NCBI GenBank assembly: GCA_022432975.1
Contig: CM039512.1
Coordinates: 34,965,730-35,029,729 of the forward strand
Direction of reading: 5' to 3'
From: Begonia masoniana
Taxonomy: Eukaryota; Streptophyta; Magnoliopsida; Cucurbitales; Begoniaceae
DNA: 64,000 bases
This document shows, in pieces, positions 11,453 to 22,838 of this stretch. Under the pieces are notes generated by a model. It saw nothing but the letters and a program-made list of their open reading frames with translations. It made no database searches and had not been told where the DNA came from. The position numbers and the translations under genes were made by a program. Each line of letters starts with the position of its first letter. The stretch's first letter is position 1.

Positions 11453-11711
11453 AGAGCGAATGCCGATCGATCGCCACTCATGGGCGATCGATCGACTCTG
11501 GCACTATTCATGTGAACAGTGCTGAGAAAAAAAAGAAATAAGAAAAATGTTTTACATATTTGGGTTTAACGTTTAGATTGAGTTTTTAACGAAGGTCTTC
11601 TACGCATGATAAAGTATTCTACTACGCATTTTTAAAACGATTATTTCAAGTCAAAAAGAAAAATTTTAAATTTTTACCGATTTTCAAGTACGGAAAATAA
11701 GGGTCGTCACA
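11453..11711 (+). repeat. Probable tail of a plus-strand gypsy LTR
   Basis: It ends AAGGGTCGTCACA, the same terminus as the plus-strand gypsy LTRs ending at 22679 and 50340. It has a short GC-rich stretch with two GATCGATCG palindromes (11465-11500) and an inverted repeat GGCACT...AGTGC (11502-11524), followed by AT-rich sequence. The upstream part of this LTR is missing. Confidence 0.5.
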
Positions 11712-11714
11712 AAA

Positions 11715-12375
11715 TCAACCCCTGGTGGCCCCCCGATCGAGGGGCCATTCTCCAAGATCGAGGTAGCCATTCTCTAGGATCGAGGGGCCATTTTGGGGCA
11801 AGGACCCCGTTCCTTCTTCACTTTATAAATTAATTTGTAACAAATACCAAACGATATTCAATTTACTTGAAATTTTCTCCACAATTAAAGGAAGATAATC
11901 TTGAAATTTTTGTGATTTCGTAAAAATTGTATGATTTATTATAATTATTTTATAAACTAATTAACTAAAATTACAATAAATCGTATAAGTGTTACAAAAT
12001 TACAAAACTTGTCAGATTATCTTCCCATGATGTGGTAAAAATTTAATACAAATTTCAAGTAAATTGAATATCGTTTGATATTTAGTACAAGTTTCGTGAT
12101 TTTATAGCACTTGTACGATTTATTGTAATTTTTGTTAATTATTTTATAAAACAATTATAATAAATCATACAAGTATTACAAAATTACGAAAATGTCCAGA
12201 TTATCTTTCCATGATATGGTGAACATGTGGTGAAATGTTAAGTAAATTGAATATCGTTTAGTATTTTTTTCAAAATTAATTTATAAAGTGAAGAAGAAAC
12301 GAGGGTCTCTACCCCAGAACGACCCTCCGATCCTAGCACACGAAGAACGAGGCGTGATCGAGCGCCAGGGGTTGA
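11715..12375. mobile_element. Fold-back (MITE-like) element, 661 bp
   Basis: The ends are inverted copies of TCAACCCCTGG. The inversion continues inward: CTTCTTCACTTTATAAATTAATTT and CGATATTCAATTTAC on the left recur in inverse orientation on the right (about 11815-11865 versus 12205-12290). The core contains further inverted copies of GTAAATTGAATATCGTTT and of a segment with ACAATAAATCGTA. It has no coding capacity. A clear target-site duplication was not found, so the superfamily is unknown. Confidence 0.7.
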
Positions 12376-12645
12376 CTTGTTAGATTTTAGATAGTTCAAG
12401 GTTTGATTTGTTAGAGTTATTAGTTTAAGGGAATTTAAAAAAAAAATTATAGTTTAGGGATTAAATTGGATTTTACCCTAAAAAATAAGAGGTTCTCTGG
12501 CGTCCTTGTATTATCAAGAAAAAAATTTACCCATCGCACCAAGAAGAAATTTTTTTTTCAACCCACGAAGAACACAACAGAAAATCTGATATCAGGTTGT
12601 GTTTCTCTCTTATTGCAAGCAGAACCTTTACCTAGAATCGAATGT

Positions 12646-12684
<39 letters not shown>

Positions 12685-13600
12685 GAAACGGTTGAAAAAG
12701 CAATATGTATATCATTCTCTTTAGAGCATTAGATTATTGTAGCAAATCAGCAAAAGCCATCTCTATTAAACAAATAGTTTACTAACACCTGTGTTGCATT
12801 AATTCTAGTATATATATATATGTCAAGTTATTGTAATTTGATAAACTTGTTTTATTAAGATCTATAGTTGTCATATGAATTACACTAAGAGAGCTGCGCA
12901 ATCTCACGTTATTGAGTAAAGATTGAAAATATCAACAAATAATTAGAGTTTTGTCTCAATACTAATAAGACACATTCCAAGATAAAATCTGAGATGAACG
13001 CTGTGAGGATATCGATGCAAAGCAAAGAATATCTTGTCGGTAAGAATAGCACTCTACTTACTATTTTTATATTAAGATAAATTGTTGGTTTACTTGTTTT
13101 TCTACATTTATTTTTATATCATATTATTTTAGTAAATCCTCGAGAAAAATTGTTCATTCCACCTTAATATTTCCTCATTTTCTAAATTCTGATAATTTAA
13201 ATTGGATAACTTATATGCAATTTCATATAGTACATTAGAAAATGACAAAACTACCCTTCCAAACAAATGTGTCAAAAGATTACTTTCACTTAGTTTAGGA
13301 ATATAAATAACGTTACATTCAGTTCATGCTCATGACACTTGCTTATGTAATGGCTTACCAATTAATATATATAAAAATAATAATTAAAAAGATTGAAATG
13401 TGGTCAATTCTTGTGTTTGCCATATTTGTTGTCAATGTGAAATAAGGTCAAAAGGGTAAAAGTAGCTGGTCATATGCATTTTCATAGGGAAAAAAGGAAT
13501 GGGAATTACTTGAATGGAATCGTTACAGAGAAATATTCAACACATATGACTGAAAGCACACATAGATTCATCCAAACAAAAACAATGCATCGATAAAGCA
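12376..13600. other. AT-rich intergenic DNA with microsatellite
   Basis: No gene was recognised. It contains a (CT)n tract of 35 bp (12648-12682) and a short (AT)n run near 12812-12822. The 88-codon ORF across the CT tract has no gene-like features. Confidence 0.6.
12648..12682. repeat. (CT)n microsatellite
   Basis: About 17 uninterrupted TC dinucleotides. In plants such tracts are common near transcription start regions, but no gene start was identified beside it. Confidence 0.97.
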
Positions 13601-13629
13601 CAACAATACCAATACTTGGTGAAGGATAA

Positions 13630-13716
13630 ATCAACCCGTTCTTGTCCTTCGCTCCTTCTCAAGTCGCCTCCGTCAAATCTGCCTTCCCCTTCCTCCGCCG
13701 GGAACCTGCCACTAAC
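13630..13716 (-). other. GC-rich exon-like island
   Basis: A stretch of about 85 bp is clearly richer in G and C than its surroundings. On the minus strand a possible acceptor (TGTAATTGCAG) lies just upstream at 13716-13726, and an open frame reads SGRFPAEEGEGRFDGGD with a second short frame beside it. No partner exons were identified in 13727-15900. It could be a terminal exon of an unrecognised transcript or chance. Confidence 0.25.
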
Positions 13717-13726
13717 TGCAATTACA

Positions 13727-16077
13727 TTTAAGTATGATTATTCATATTATATGTGCATGTATGGATGCATGCAATGATGCATGTATTAAACCTAGAAGCT
13801 TTAGCTCTTTCCTTTCTCTGAAGCCATACTTAACTCTCATGTAAACCATTTGTACTAGTGTGCAAAGAAAATGCTGTAGGAACCTAGTGCAGGACAGAAA
13901 CATCAAATTTAGATAAGAATTTCTCAGAATCTCCATCACAGCCACAATCGCATGAAAATATTGCAACGAGTTGTGATAAATAAGAGTTGGTAAAAATTTC
14001 AGGACGAACACAAACACAACACAGAATCGAGATCATGTACGCATAAATCAAACACATCAGAAAATTGGAATGAATTTCATTGATAATGGCAATATTTTCT
14101 TCGATATGATTTGGACATGATTCACAGTTAGCTGTAGTTGGTGTATTCGATGGCTTTCAAGTCAACGTTATCTTGGAGCCATAACTTCTAGTTTGAGCAC
14201 AGAAATCATAGAAAATGATTCTGTTAATGAAAGATACAAATTTGCAAAATAAATACTAAAGTTGCAAATTTATGTTGGAGATATGCTTAAAGGAAAAGAT
14301 TCCGACACGTTAAGGCAGATTAGAGAATGTCTATTTGATTAAGCAACTCAACTTACGTAATTGCCAACTCCATACTAAGGGTTTTAAAGCTCTATTCTGG
14401 AAATAAGTAAATGAATGTAACTTAGAAGACATGAAGGGCTAATCATAGAAAACCAGTAGCTGTTAAAAAAACAACATCACATTGGACAAAAATTAGTCAG
14501 CTGGCTCCAACAAATCTAAGAGAATAAGAAATTCATCCAGGTAGTTAGCAAATTATATGATTTAATTGGAAATCCGAGTTGTTTTTTTGTAGTAACATGG
14601 GAGAATAAAATGATCACTAGTCTAGCCAATATCAAGAAAGTTGCACAATCTACATTGTTTGGACGATGTGGAAAAGATCAATACATGAATAGAATTTCCT
14701 CTATACACTACCAAGATATCATTAGAGGTAAGATTCAACTACAAATCTATACGAGTTTCTATGTCCAAAAAGGGCCTTATGGTGTTGGAGGAGGGGAGGT
14801 CCAAATGTTTTACTATATACTATGAAATATTAAAAATTATATATCACTCTATATTTCTACTTTAAGTTTCAAATTAAAATTTTTAAGAGATTTATAATCT
14901 TCAGTAATAAAATAGAGCACAAAGTCGCCAATTAGATAGAATTACAATGGAAATATGTTTGATAATATCTCTGTATGTATCATAGCATTTAGATGCACAA
15001 GGAATTCCAAATTTTGAAGCTTGTTTGCGCTAAAACAAGCATAAAATTGCTGCAAACAACTACAGAGACAGTGAGTTTGTGATGCTTAGGTAGTTATTAT
15101 AGGGATGGACATGTTCCTGTTAAGTCTGATTCAAACCAAATCAAACCGCGAGTTTGGATCAGAAACTTGAACTGAAGATTGAGTTTATAAAATAAAATAA
15201 AAGTTAATAAACTTTTAGGAGAGTCTGGGTGGATTGGGTTTGAAGCAATTTCTACATCTAAAATTGCGAATTAAACCTTGAAAGACGAGTCTTTTATATT
15301 TAGAACCGGTCACAATTCGCACAATGGTGGGAAACGCATTGAATCGTGATTGAGGTCCTAAGCACAATATGATGTAAATGCAATATCTAGTAGATAATGT
15401 ATGTGTTAAATGTTTTCTTTGTAGCTCGATTATGTTGTACATTTTCCTTTTCAAAGGTCGACCAAATATAATTTAGGATGAAGAATTTTAGTACAATTTT
15501 AAGAATGTTTTTGTGTTCAGTAATTTCTTATAACAAAAACTGACAAGACTACCAATAGCTTTATATTTATCAACTAATTGAGGCCGTCTAGGCAGCAAGA
15601 CTATTTTTATATATTAAAAAAAATTGAATTTTTATTGAAAAGATAAAAGATTCTTCCTCAGAAGTTGAATTTACTGGAGAAAGAAGGTTCAGACCAAGAA
15701 TAGGCATATAATAGCTCTGCACAACAATGGTGGGTTGCCATTAGTATAAATAAAGCTTAGAGAAAGTGGACTCCAATTAGGAAGAAACAAATGGCCTTTT
15801 CCAAAGAATATGATGAACACATGGCTAGAGATCAGAAAGGAGGGAAGGTAGGAGACAACTAGCAGATCACTGTTCACGGCAAGACATTTTTTAAATTTTC
15901 TAGAGAAACTTTGCGTTCCTTTTCTTTATGATTACCCAGAAAATGAAGCAATTTCTAGATCAGAGAATGAAAATCAAAGTTTGAAAGTGAAATTAATGAT
16001 GTTGAAGAATAAACTTTTATGGGTGAGAGATTTGAAACTTACAGGAAAGACGATGGGGTGCGAGGAAAATCCAAGTT
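13727..16077. other. AT-rich sequence downstream of the TCP gene
   Basis: Only short unconvincing ORFs are seen. The part next to 16077 must hold the 3' UTR of the minus-strand TCP gene, but no polyadenylation site could be fixed. No transposon termini were recognised. Confidence 0.5.
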
Positions 16078-17289
16078 TCAGTTCTTTCCTTTTCCCTTCT
16101 GGTCGGAATGTCGGGCTCCGTCGCCGTAGCAGAGTTGTAAGCGGCCGTCAGAGAACTGATGGTGATGATGGTGATAATTCTCAATTGCTGGAGAGGCTGA
16201 GACCGCCGCTCCGATGAAGAATGGTACATTGGCTCCTTCCACAGGAGATAACCTCTGGAAATGAGGTAAATTGGACTGAAGGGTCCCCCTATTGAAACCA
16301 GAAAGACCGGAAGATGAGATTGTGAAGTTGAGATTATAGTCTCCGGCGCCGCCGGTGCAGGCAGCTAGAAATTGATTGTCGGGAACGCAGAACTGCTGCA
16401 ACTCAGCATGATTATTATCACCGGAAATTATATGAAATGGGGGAATCGGAAACGGATTTCCCAAATGGAGTTGGCCGGAAAAACCAGAAGAATGTTGGGT
16501 TCTTGACGAAGACGGCGAAGCGAAGTAATCCAAAGGACTGGTTGCTGTATTAACACTAACAATTCCGCCAGTGAGCAGCTCAGTAAAAGATGAGTTTGGG
16601 GCAATGTTTACATTTTGTTCTCTCTCCTTCTCCTTCGCCGCTCTCTCTCTTGCTCTTTCTCTCGCTTTCTCCCTGTTAACCCTAATTTCTGACCGAGAAA
16701 GTGATAATCCAGCCCCTTTACTTGTTTCGGAAGTGCTGCTACAGGCAGACTTGGAGAAAGAGAGGTGCTGGCTATGGCTTTGGTTGAAATTCAGATCTCC
16801 GTCTAAATCCACATCTGCAGAATCGAACCCTTGTTCAGTTTTCCCATCGCTGATTCGCTTCGGAGTTTCGGGAAACGAGCTGTTTAACGAAGGAAGCTCG
16901 GCAATGGCGTCAGAAGCAGCTTTTATTAGCCAATCTACAGCTTTACTCGGTTGGTCGTAGCCTAATCGATCTTGAAGATCGTAGAACTGAATGGCTGTAG
17001 CGACGGATAATCGGACTCTTCGATCTCTCAATCCTTTTGACGTTAAGACCTTGCTGTGTCGATCTTTACCTCCCGAAGCTCGAGAAACCCTAATAATCCT
17101 CGAATGATGCCACCCACGAAGGCTGTTCAAACCGCCATCCGCGGCTGTTTCTCTTATCGGTACGACGTCTTCTTCATGATCGCCGATTCTGCCGGAAACG
17201 TTTCTTCCATTTCTAATCCTCGGATACTTACAGGGTTGTTGGATATCCACCACCTCCATACCACCACTCTCATTCCATTTCTCTAACAA
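16078..17289 (-). CDS. TCP2-like: CIN-type TCP transcription factor, TCP2/TCP24-like
   Basis: A 403-residue DNA-binding protein expected in the nucleus. The class II TCP domain spans about residues 72-130: basic region with [17 protein letters not shown], then two amphipathic helices [21 protein letters not shown]. An arginine-rich polar helix ([19 protein letters not shown], about 206-224) matches the R domain, which with a miR319 site marks the TCP2/TCP24 group; TCP4-like proteins lack the R domain. The block [11 protein letters not shown] (about 330-340) and the C-terminal KGKGKN also match that group. A His run lies at 373-377. The CDS is uninterrupted, as is usual for the family. M1 is chosen as the first in-frame Met; M11 is an alternative. 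Family knowledge: CIN TCPs limit cell proliferation in leaf margins and promote differentiation. It is the only clear host gene in the window. Confidence 0.95.
   Translation of the reverse strand: MLEKWNESGGMEVVDIQQPCKYPRIRNGRNVSGRIGDHEEDVVPIRETAADGGLNSLRGWHHSRIIRVSRASGGKDRHSKVLTSKGLRDRRVRLSVATAIQFYDLQDRLGYDQPSKAVDWLIKAASDAIAELPSLNSSFPETPKRISDGKTEQGFDSADVDLDGDLNFNQSHSQHLSFSKSACSSTSETSKGAGLSLSRSEIRVNREKARERARERAAKEKEREQNVNIAPNSSFTELLTGGIVSVNTATSPLDYFASPSSSRTQHSSGFSGQLHLGNPFPIPPFHIISGDNNHAELQQFCVPDNQFLAACTGGAGDYNLNFTISSSGLSGFNRGTLQSNLPHFQRLSPVEGANVPFFIGAAVSASPAIENYHHHHHQFSDGRLQLCYGDGARHSDQKGKGKN
16271..16291 (-). promoter_or_regulatory. miR319 target site in TCP coding sequence
   Basis: The plus strand here reads TTGGACTGAAGGG, identical to the first 13 bases of miR319/JAW, then diverges partly. 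The TCP mRNA is therefore complementary through the seed and cleavage region. The site encodes the conserved RGTLQSN residues, the same position as in Arabidopsis miR319-targeted TCPs. Cleavage and reduced TCP mRNA are expected from family knowledge. Confidence 0.93.
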
Positions 17290-18375
17290 AGACCTATTTT
17301 TGGCTGCTTCTTATCTTATGAAGGATGGGAGAGAAAGTATTTTAGAGAGAGAAAGAAGAGTGCAGGTGGTGTTGCAGCGTCCTATGCATATTGATGACGA
17401 TAACTCAGAGAGTAGTTTGGCAGCGTTGTAATAAAAAGGCCTTTTTTTACGCTTTGATCTATCACCGCCTAAGTCAGAACCCTCTTGTTTAAGCTTTTTG
17501 CAGTTTAGCAGAATTAATCTCAGACTTTCGCAGCCTGCATCGCCATCTTCACCTCTGCAACAAAAGCAAAAAAACAAAAAAAAAAAATAATAATTCTTTT
17601 CAGAGGAAAAAAAATCCTTTTTCCTAAAATCATCGATCTGAAATTTTCTGGTTTAGATGTTTTGCTAACGAAGACGCAAAAACTGGTGTTTAAATGTTTA
17701 ATAATGGTGGGTAAGAGGGATCTGACCCAGCGGAGCACTTTTTTACAGTATTTAAAAGCTTGTCTCGGCCCTAAAAATGGCAGACACAGCATTAATGACC
17801 ATGCTTAAGAAAGAAAAACATTGAATGGAAGTCCATGTTATCCAAATATTGATATTTTTTGTCTTTTGAACTGGGTTTAGTTGACAGGTGTTGAGCTCCA
17901 AGAGGCAAACCTAGATTTTTTCTGCAGCTCGCTTTTCTGTGTTGGTGAATTCGAGATCTGTGTTCTTGTGCTTCCTTAAATCAACCCAGCAGAACTCTTC
18001 AACCTGCAATTTTTTGTTTTGAGGAATCTCAGATTAGATTCTTCCTACACTGAAACAATTCTGAAGGCAGAAAACTTTTGAGAAATTTCCTGGTTTTTGT
18101 TTCTTATTTGAAAAAATCAGAAACACGGTGCAATCTGCACCTTTGGAAGTTCTCCTCTTTTCTCCTTCTTCTTCCTCCTCAAACCTAGTGAGAAGAAGCT
18201 TTCATGAGCTTGATTTAGAACTGCTACGAAAGAGTTGCAGTGGTAGTTGAAGCTTGAGCGTATTGGGTAAGAAGAAGGGAAATGACAAGAGAGAAAGAGA
18301 GAGAGAGAGAGAATAGAATATTAGAGATAGGGGATAAAGAATGAAAGGAGAAGAAAGTGAAATTCTTTATAATTC
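17290..18375 (-). promoter_or_regulatory. TCP 5' leader with probable UTR intron and promoter
   Basis: On the minus strand a strong acceptor (long T-rich tract ending TTTTGTTGCAG) lies at about 17557, and a possible donor AG|GTTTGC near 17910, suggesting a 5' UTR intron of about 350 bp. Just after the acceptor is a short upstream ORF of eight codons starting MAMQAAKV (17546-17520). Further upstream are a (CT)n tract in mRNA sense (18289-18312) and a TATA-like ATTATAAAG at about 18365-18373. Exon borders are inference without transcript data. Confidence 0.5.
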
Positions 18376-18901
18376 GGGTTAGAATTGGAAACCAGACAAA
18401 GTGATGGACACTGAGTGTAAAAAATAAATTTTTGTTTTTATTGAGAAGAAATTCCAATATTTACTATTTAGCTCCCAACCTTAACAATTTTATATTAAAA
18501 TTAAAAACATAACCAATTTCTAATATTATTTAATGATTTACATGAAATTCATTTTGCCAAAATACAATATAATCTCTGATGTTAAGAGTCAGAGACCATC
18601 AGCAATAATTTTTTTGAACAATTTGGTTATATACCTTTCACCCCACAGCAAATTGTTCTTTCTCCTTCCTTACAAGTGTCTCATGTGCTGCTTTTGTAGT
18701 AAAGTACAATTTGACTGGTATCCTTGATGACTAATAACAACTAAGGGTGAACACTGTCTGGTTCCACTCCAGAACCGTAATCCATGATTCCATGGAATTG
18801 GCTTGGGAATTGTCCCTAAAATACAGTTAAGCTTTGGTTCGTTCCGATTCAGTTCCTCAATATATTATTTATTTTAAAATAAATTCAAGAATTAAAGAAA
18901 A
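18376..18901. other. Intergenic DNA between TCP promoter and duplication
   Basis: AT-rich DNA without recognised genes. The left edge of the 15.8-kb tandem duplication starts at about 18902, only about 0.5 kb upstream of the likely TCP transcription start. Confidence 0.6.
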
Positions 18902-20284
18902 CAAAAAGATAAAATGATTATAAATTATATTAGGAGTGGGTTGGGCTTGGGAATGGACCGGGTTATGCATGTTTCAGGGTGGGTTAAATTGAATTTGTTG
19001 GGTTAACTCATAGTTCAATTTTTTCACAGTTCAGCCGATTTTTGACTTTCAAAACCGTGGACCGCAGTTTTAGAGATTCAGATCCGTGTCGATTCCTTAC
19101 CTTCATAGAGTAGGCACAGACAGGGCCGAACTGCACAATCCGTTCCTGAACAGCAGGTTTGGGCCAATTTTGCTCATCCATAGTGACATTTTATAGCACT
19201 TTAAAGAATTGTTTTTTGAAAGAATATTTCTATATGGATTTTTTCACGTAAAATATTGTGTAAATTGCATATGAACCTTTGAAATTAGGGTTTGAAGAAT
19301 AAATAGGTACTAGATTTTTTTTTATGCGGATAAGTTCTTGAGATTAGAACAATTAGCCATTGAGTTTTTGTAGTTAGGGTGTCATCAATGCAATTATGTT
19401 ATTTTTAGGTGAAGTGTATTTGTCTGCTGGGTGATTTCCAGGAAAGTTGCGATTTTGGCGAGTGCTGATTTTCAAAGGAAAGTTTTAGCCTCTAGAACTT
19501 GATATCTTCAGCATAAATATATTATAATCTTATAATCCGTTTGTAAAATGAGAGACATTCTTTTTTAAATGATATTTTTATTAATAATATAAATTAAATT
19601 AATGAAACATTTCTCTTTTGTGAAAAAAAAAAAAAAACTAATATTTAGTTATGACGGTAGTTAAATTGTTGATGGTCAAAATATCATGTCAAATTTTTTC
19701 AAAATAAATAGTTTAGGTTGTCAAGCGCCATAAATATTGAGGTTAAATATTACAACATTGCATCTCACCATAAATTTAATGATATTTACCACGACATGGG
19801 TTAGTTTGCTGACGTTCGAGAAGTCAAGAATTAAATTTTTTAAGACATTATTTGTACTATCAGTTTTCTAGACTCCTCAGGTCACAAACTCTCCTGCACT
19901 TTATGCTATATTTTTTTGATCGTTAATCTTTATTTACTATGATATTGTCAAAATTCAATACAAGTAAAACATTTATTAGTTCATAATTAATAATTTGACA
20001 AACTATCATCTGCCTATACTTGTCATTGTCTGATTTATAAAATTATTTTTCCTTTTTATTTACGTAGTATCTTCTCATAATCTTTAAAAATTTTAATTGA
20101 AAAATTAGACATGAAAATAACGTACACAAATAGTGAAACATTATGACTACATATAAACTGTCAAAGATTTATTTCATATAGTCAAATATTAATGTGACAG
20201 CCCACCATGTGAAGATTAAAAGGGTCAAACTGACACGGGGTCCCTTAGAAAAGGAAATCGTGTAACCCACGAAATAAGATAAGT
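18902..20284. other. AT-rich flank of the Tekay-like element, copy 1
   Basis: No gene recognised. A stretch at about 18760-19170 with CCGTGGACCGC and GGGCCGAACTG phrases looks like old repetitive DNA but could not be assigned. The sequence recurs at 34741-36105. Confidence 0.55.
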
Positions 20285-20289
20285 GCTCG

Positions 20290-22679
20290 TGTAGCACCCG
20301 GCCTTTTTGTCTGTAATTATTTCCCGAATCACTTTGCGGGAGTAATTTAATATTAATACAATATGTGTTTTGTTGGGAACCAAACAAATGTGTAACTAAA
20401 CAAAACACTAAGTTTGAAATGCATGGAAGGGAAAATTGGAGAGAAATTAAGATTGGTGGGAGATAGCCAATGGATAGCTGACACTTGGCAGCTTGTTGAA
20501 GAAGCTAAGTCCTTCCTCCTACATGAAATCTGCATTTCACTTCTCTGCTTCTTCCCTTCCCTCTCTGTTTTCTCTCTTCCAGGCGACTGAAACAAAGTTC
20601 CACACTTTGTTTCTCCTACATTCTTCTGTTTTCTTCAGTGAAGGTAATTTCCCATCGATAGTTAACAAGTTTAACTACACTGTTATTGATTTTAAGAAGT
20701 TTAGGGTTAATGACCGTATAATAACATTTTAGGTTCACCATCTACTGAAACCGAGACGTTCAAGACTTCTAACCCCGCAGCAAACAGGTAAGTTCATATC
20801 TGTAGGTTGGCTCTTAAGGCCCTACATCAAGGAGGTACTAGGAATTTCTTCTGTCGGGTGTTTTCGGGTAGAAGGATTAGAGTTATGTTCTGTGTTTTCC
20901 CTGTTACGTTTCTGTTGTTTAATTGTTGTTCTCTGCCGTTTAAGTTGAAGCACTGTACTCGATCATGCATACACGTTTTTTTTCCCGAAAGTTCATGCAA
21001 AACCATTTTCTGTATACTGTTTGAAACTAAACAAGATAAAATCTGACTGAAATGTATTGGTTAAGTGCAGGACGGGGACTGGCCCCCAGATCTGTTTCTG
21101 TTTTGTGTTACTGTTTGGGCCTAATAGTGCACCCACTGTTCGCCAGTTCCCCTATAAGCCCCACTTATACCCCTCTGCCACTGAAACGTAATGTAATGTT
21201 CTGTCACTGTATTCTGAAAACCGCATGCATAGCATTTTGCATCACTGCATATTTATTATGTTCTAAACATAGATGAACTCTCTGATGTAGGTACTGAACC
21301 AGAAAATGAGGACTTTGTGCCTCAATCTGATGAATAGGTGGCTGGTGGTTCAAGCTCTCGGGTTGGTTGTGGCTGCCAGACAAATTCCCGACTGAGAGAG
21401 TGAAATTCTAAACTATGTTCTGTTTATGTATTTAAAACTTCTGTTTTGGAAATTCTGCAAATATATGTTAGGTTTTGTACTGATCCTCAGATTTTAAAAC
21501 AATGCACAGATTTTGATGTTTAAGTTTTAAAAACTACTGTATTTGAAGGTTGAATTCATGTTCTGAAGTATTCTGAAATGGTTTGGAATATTTTCTGTTA
21601 GTCTATGCATGGATGGTCTCTGGTTTTTGAGCTATCTATGCAGTGTGATTATTCTTAAGTTTCTGTTATGCCTTCTGCTGTGCTCGAGAACCATGTTTTG
21701 AAGTGGTTTGAGAATCTGAGACGTTTATGTCTTCTGTTTTTATGCTCTCTGTCTGAGAGTCTTCCTGTCAAAAGTTGTAAATTTTGTCTTTAAAACTTTA
21801 CATCCACCGATTGGTTTGTTCACCTTGTTGTAGTTTATATCCACCGATCACTGTTCACTTTTGTCTTATTATATCCACCGATTTCACTGTTCACATCCAC
21901 CGATTTCTTTGTTCACCTTGTTGTAGTTTACATCCACTGATCACTGTTCACTTTTGTCTTATTATATCCACCGATTGCACTGTTCACATCCACCGATTTC
22001 TTTGTTCACCTTGTTGTAGTTTACATCCACCGATCACTGTTCACTTTTGTCTTATTATATCCATCGATTTCACTGTTCACATCCATCGATTTCTTTATTC
22101 ACCTTGTTGTAGTTTACATCTACCGATCACTGTTCACTTTTGTCTTATTATATCTACCGATTTCACTGTTCACATCCACCGATTTCTTTGTTCACCTTGT
22201 TGTAGTTTACATCCACCGATCACTGTTCACTTTTGTCTTATTATATCCACTGATTGCACTGTTCACATCCACCGATTTCTTTGTTCATCTTGTTGTAGTT
22301 TACATCCACCGATCACTGTTCACTTTTGTCTTATTATATCAACCGATTTCACTGTTCACATCCACCGATTTCTTTGTTCACCTTGTTGTAGTTTACATCC
22401 ACCGATCACTGTTCACTTTTGTCTTATTATATCCACTGATTTTACTGTTCACGTCCACCGATTGCACTGTTTCATTTCTCCTTCTGCCATTCATTCTGTA
22501 GTCTAGTTTTTTTTAACTGTTTCTTTTTCTCTATTTTGATTCCAAATCCCGAAAATGTTTTCTTTCTCTGTTAAAAGTTCAGTGTGTTTTCTGTTTGTTT
22601 ACAAAAAAAAAATAGTCCCCGTTTTGAAATTTCCTAGAGTGATGGCTCCTCGTCCCCGACCGGGTCGGGGGTCGTCACA
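20290..22679 (+). repeat. 5' LTR, Tekay-like element copy 1
   Basis: 2390 bp. It differs from its partner 3' LTR by substitutions, by absence of a 41-bp duplication and by a different minisatellite arrangement. The LTR pair is thus clearly diverged and the insertion is not very recent. Confidence 0.95.
21801..22475 (+). repeat. 93-bp minisatellite within the 5' LTR
   Basis: Seven tandem units of 93 bp, each with three ATCCACCGAT-type boxes followed by variants of ACTGTTCAC, TTTGTTCACCTTGTTGTAG and CACTGTTCACTTTTGTC. Because 93 is a multiple of 3, an open frame of 240 codons runs through it as a by-product. It lies in the distal third of the LTR. Confidence 0.95.
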
Positions 22680-22683
22680 GTTA

Positions 22684-22696
22684 TGGTATCAGAGTG
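22684..22696 (+). other. Primer binding site, initiator Met tRNA
   Basis: TGGTATCAGAGTG, four bases after the LTR end, matches the 3' end of plant initiator tRNA-Met except for the last positions. Confidence 0.85.
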
Positions 22697-22838
22697 ACAA
22701 GGTTTTAAAAATGGTTCTGTAAAATGTCTGACTGCGCAACCCGCCACGTGAGATCGTTCTACCAACTGTAAGTGTTTTTATTCCCGTAAAAGTCCTGTTT
22801 ATTAAATTAGGTTATTCTGTTTATAGGGTTTCTTAAAA

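Noticed and set aside
13742..15877. Several 60-90 codon ORFs downstream of the TCP gene
   Set aside because: They have no recognisable domains, AT-driven composition and no plausible exon structure.
16571..16960. 129-codon plus-strand ORF
   Set aside because: It is the antisense shadow of the TCP gene; the minus-strand frame has the TCP domain, R domain and miR319 site.
21784..22506. 240-codon plus-strand ORF with Cys- and His-rich 31-residue repeats
   Set aside because: It is the 93-bp LTR minisatellite read in one frame; its counterparts in the other LTRs are broken in different places, so there is no sign of coding constraint.
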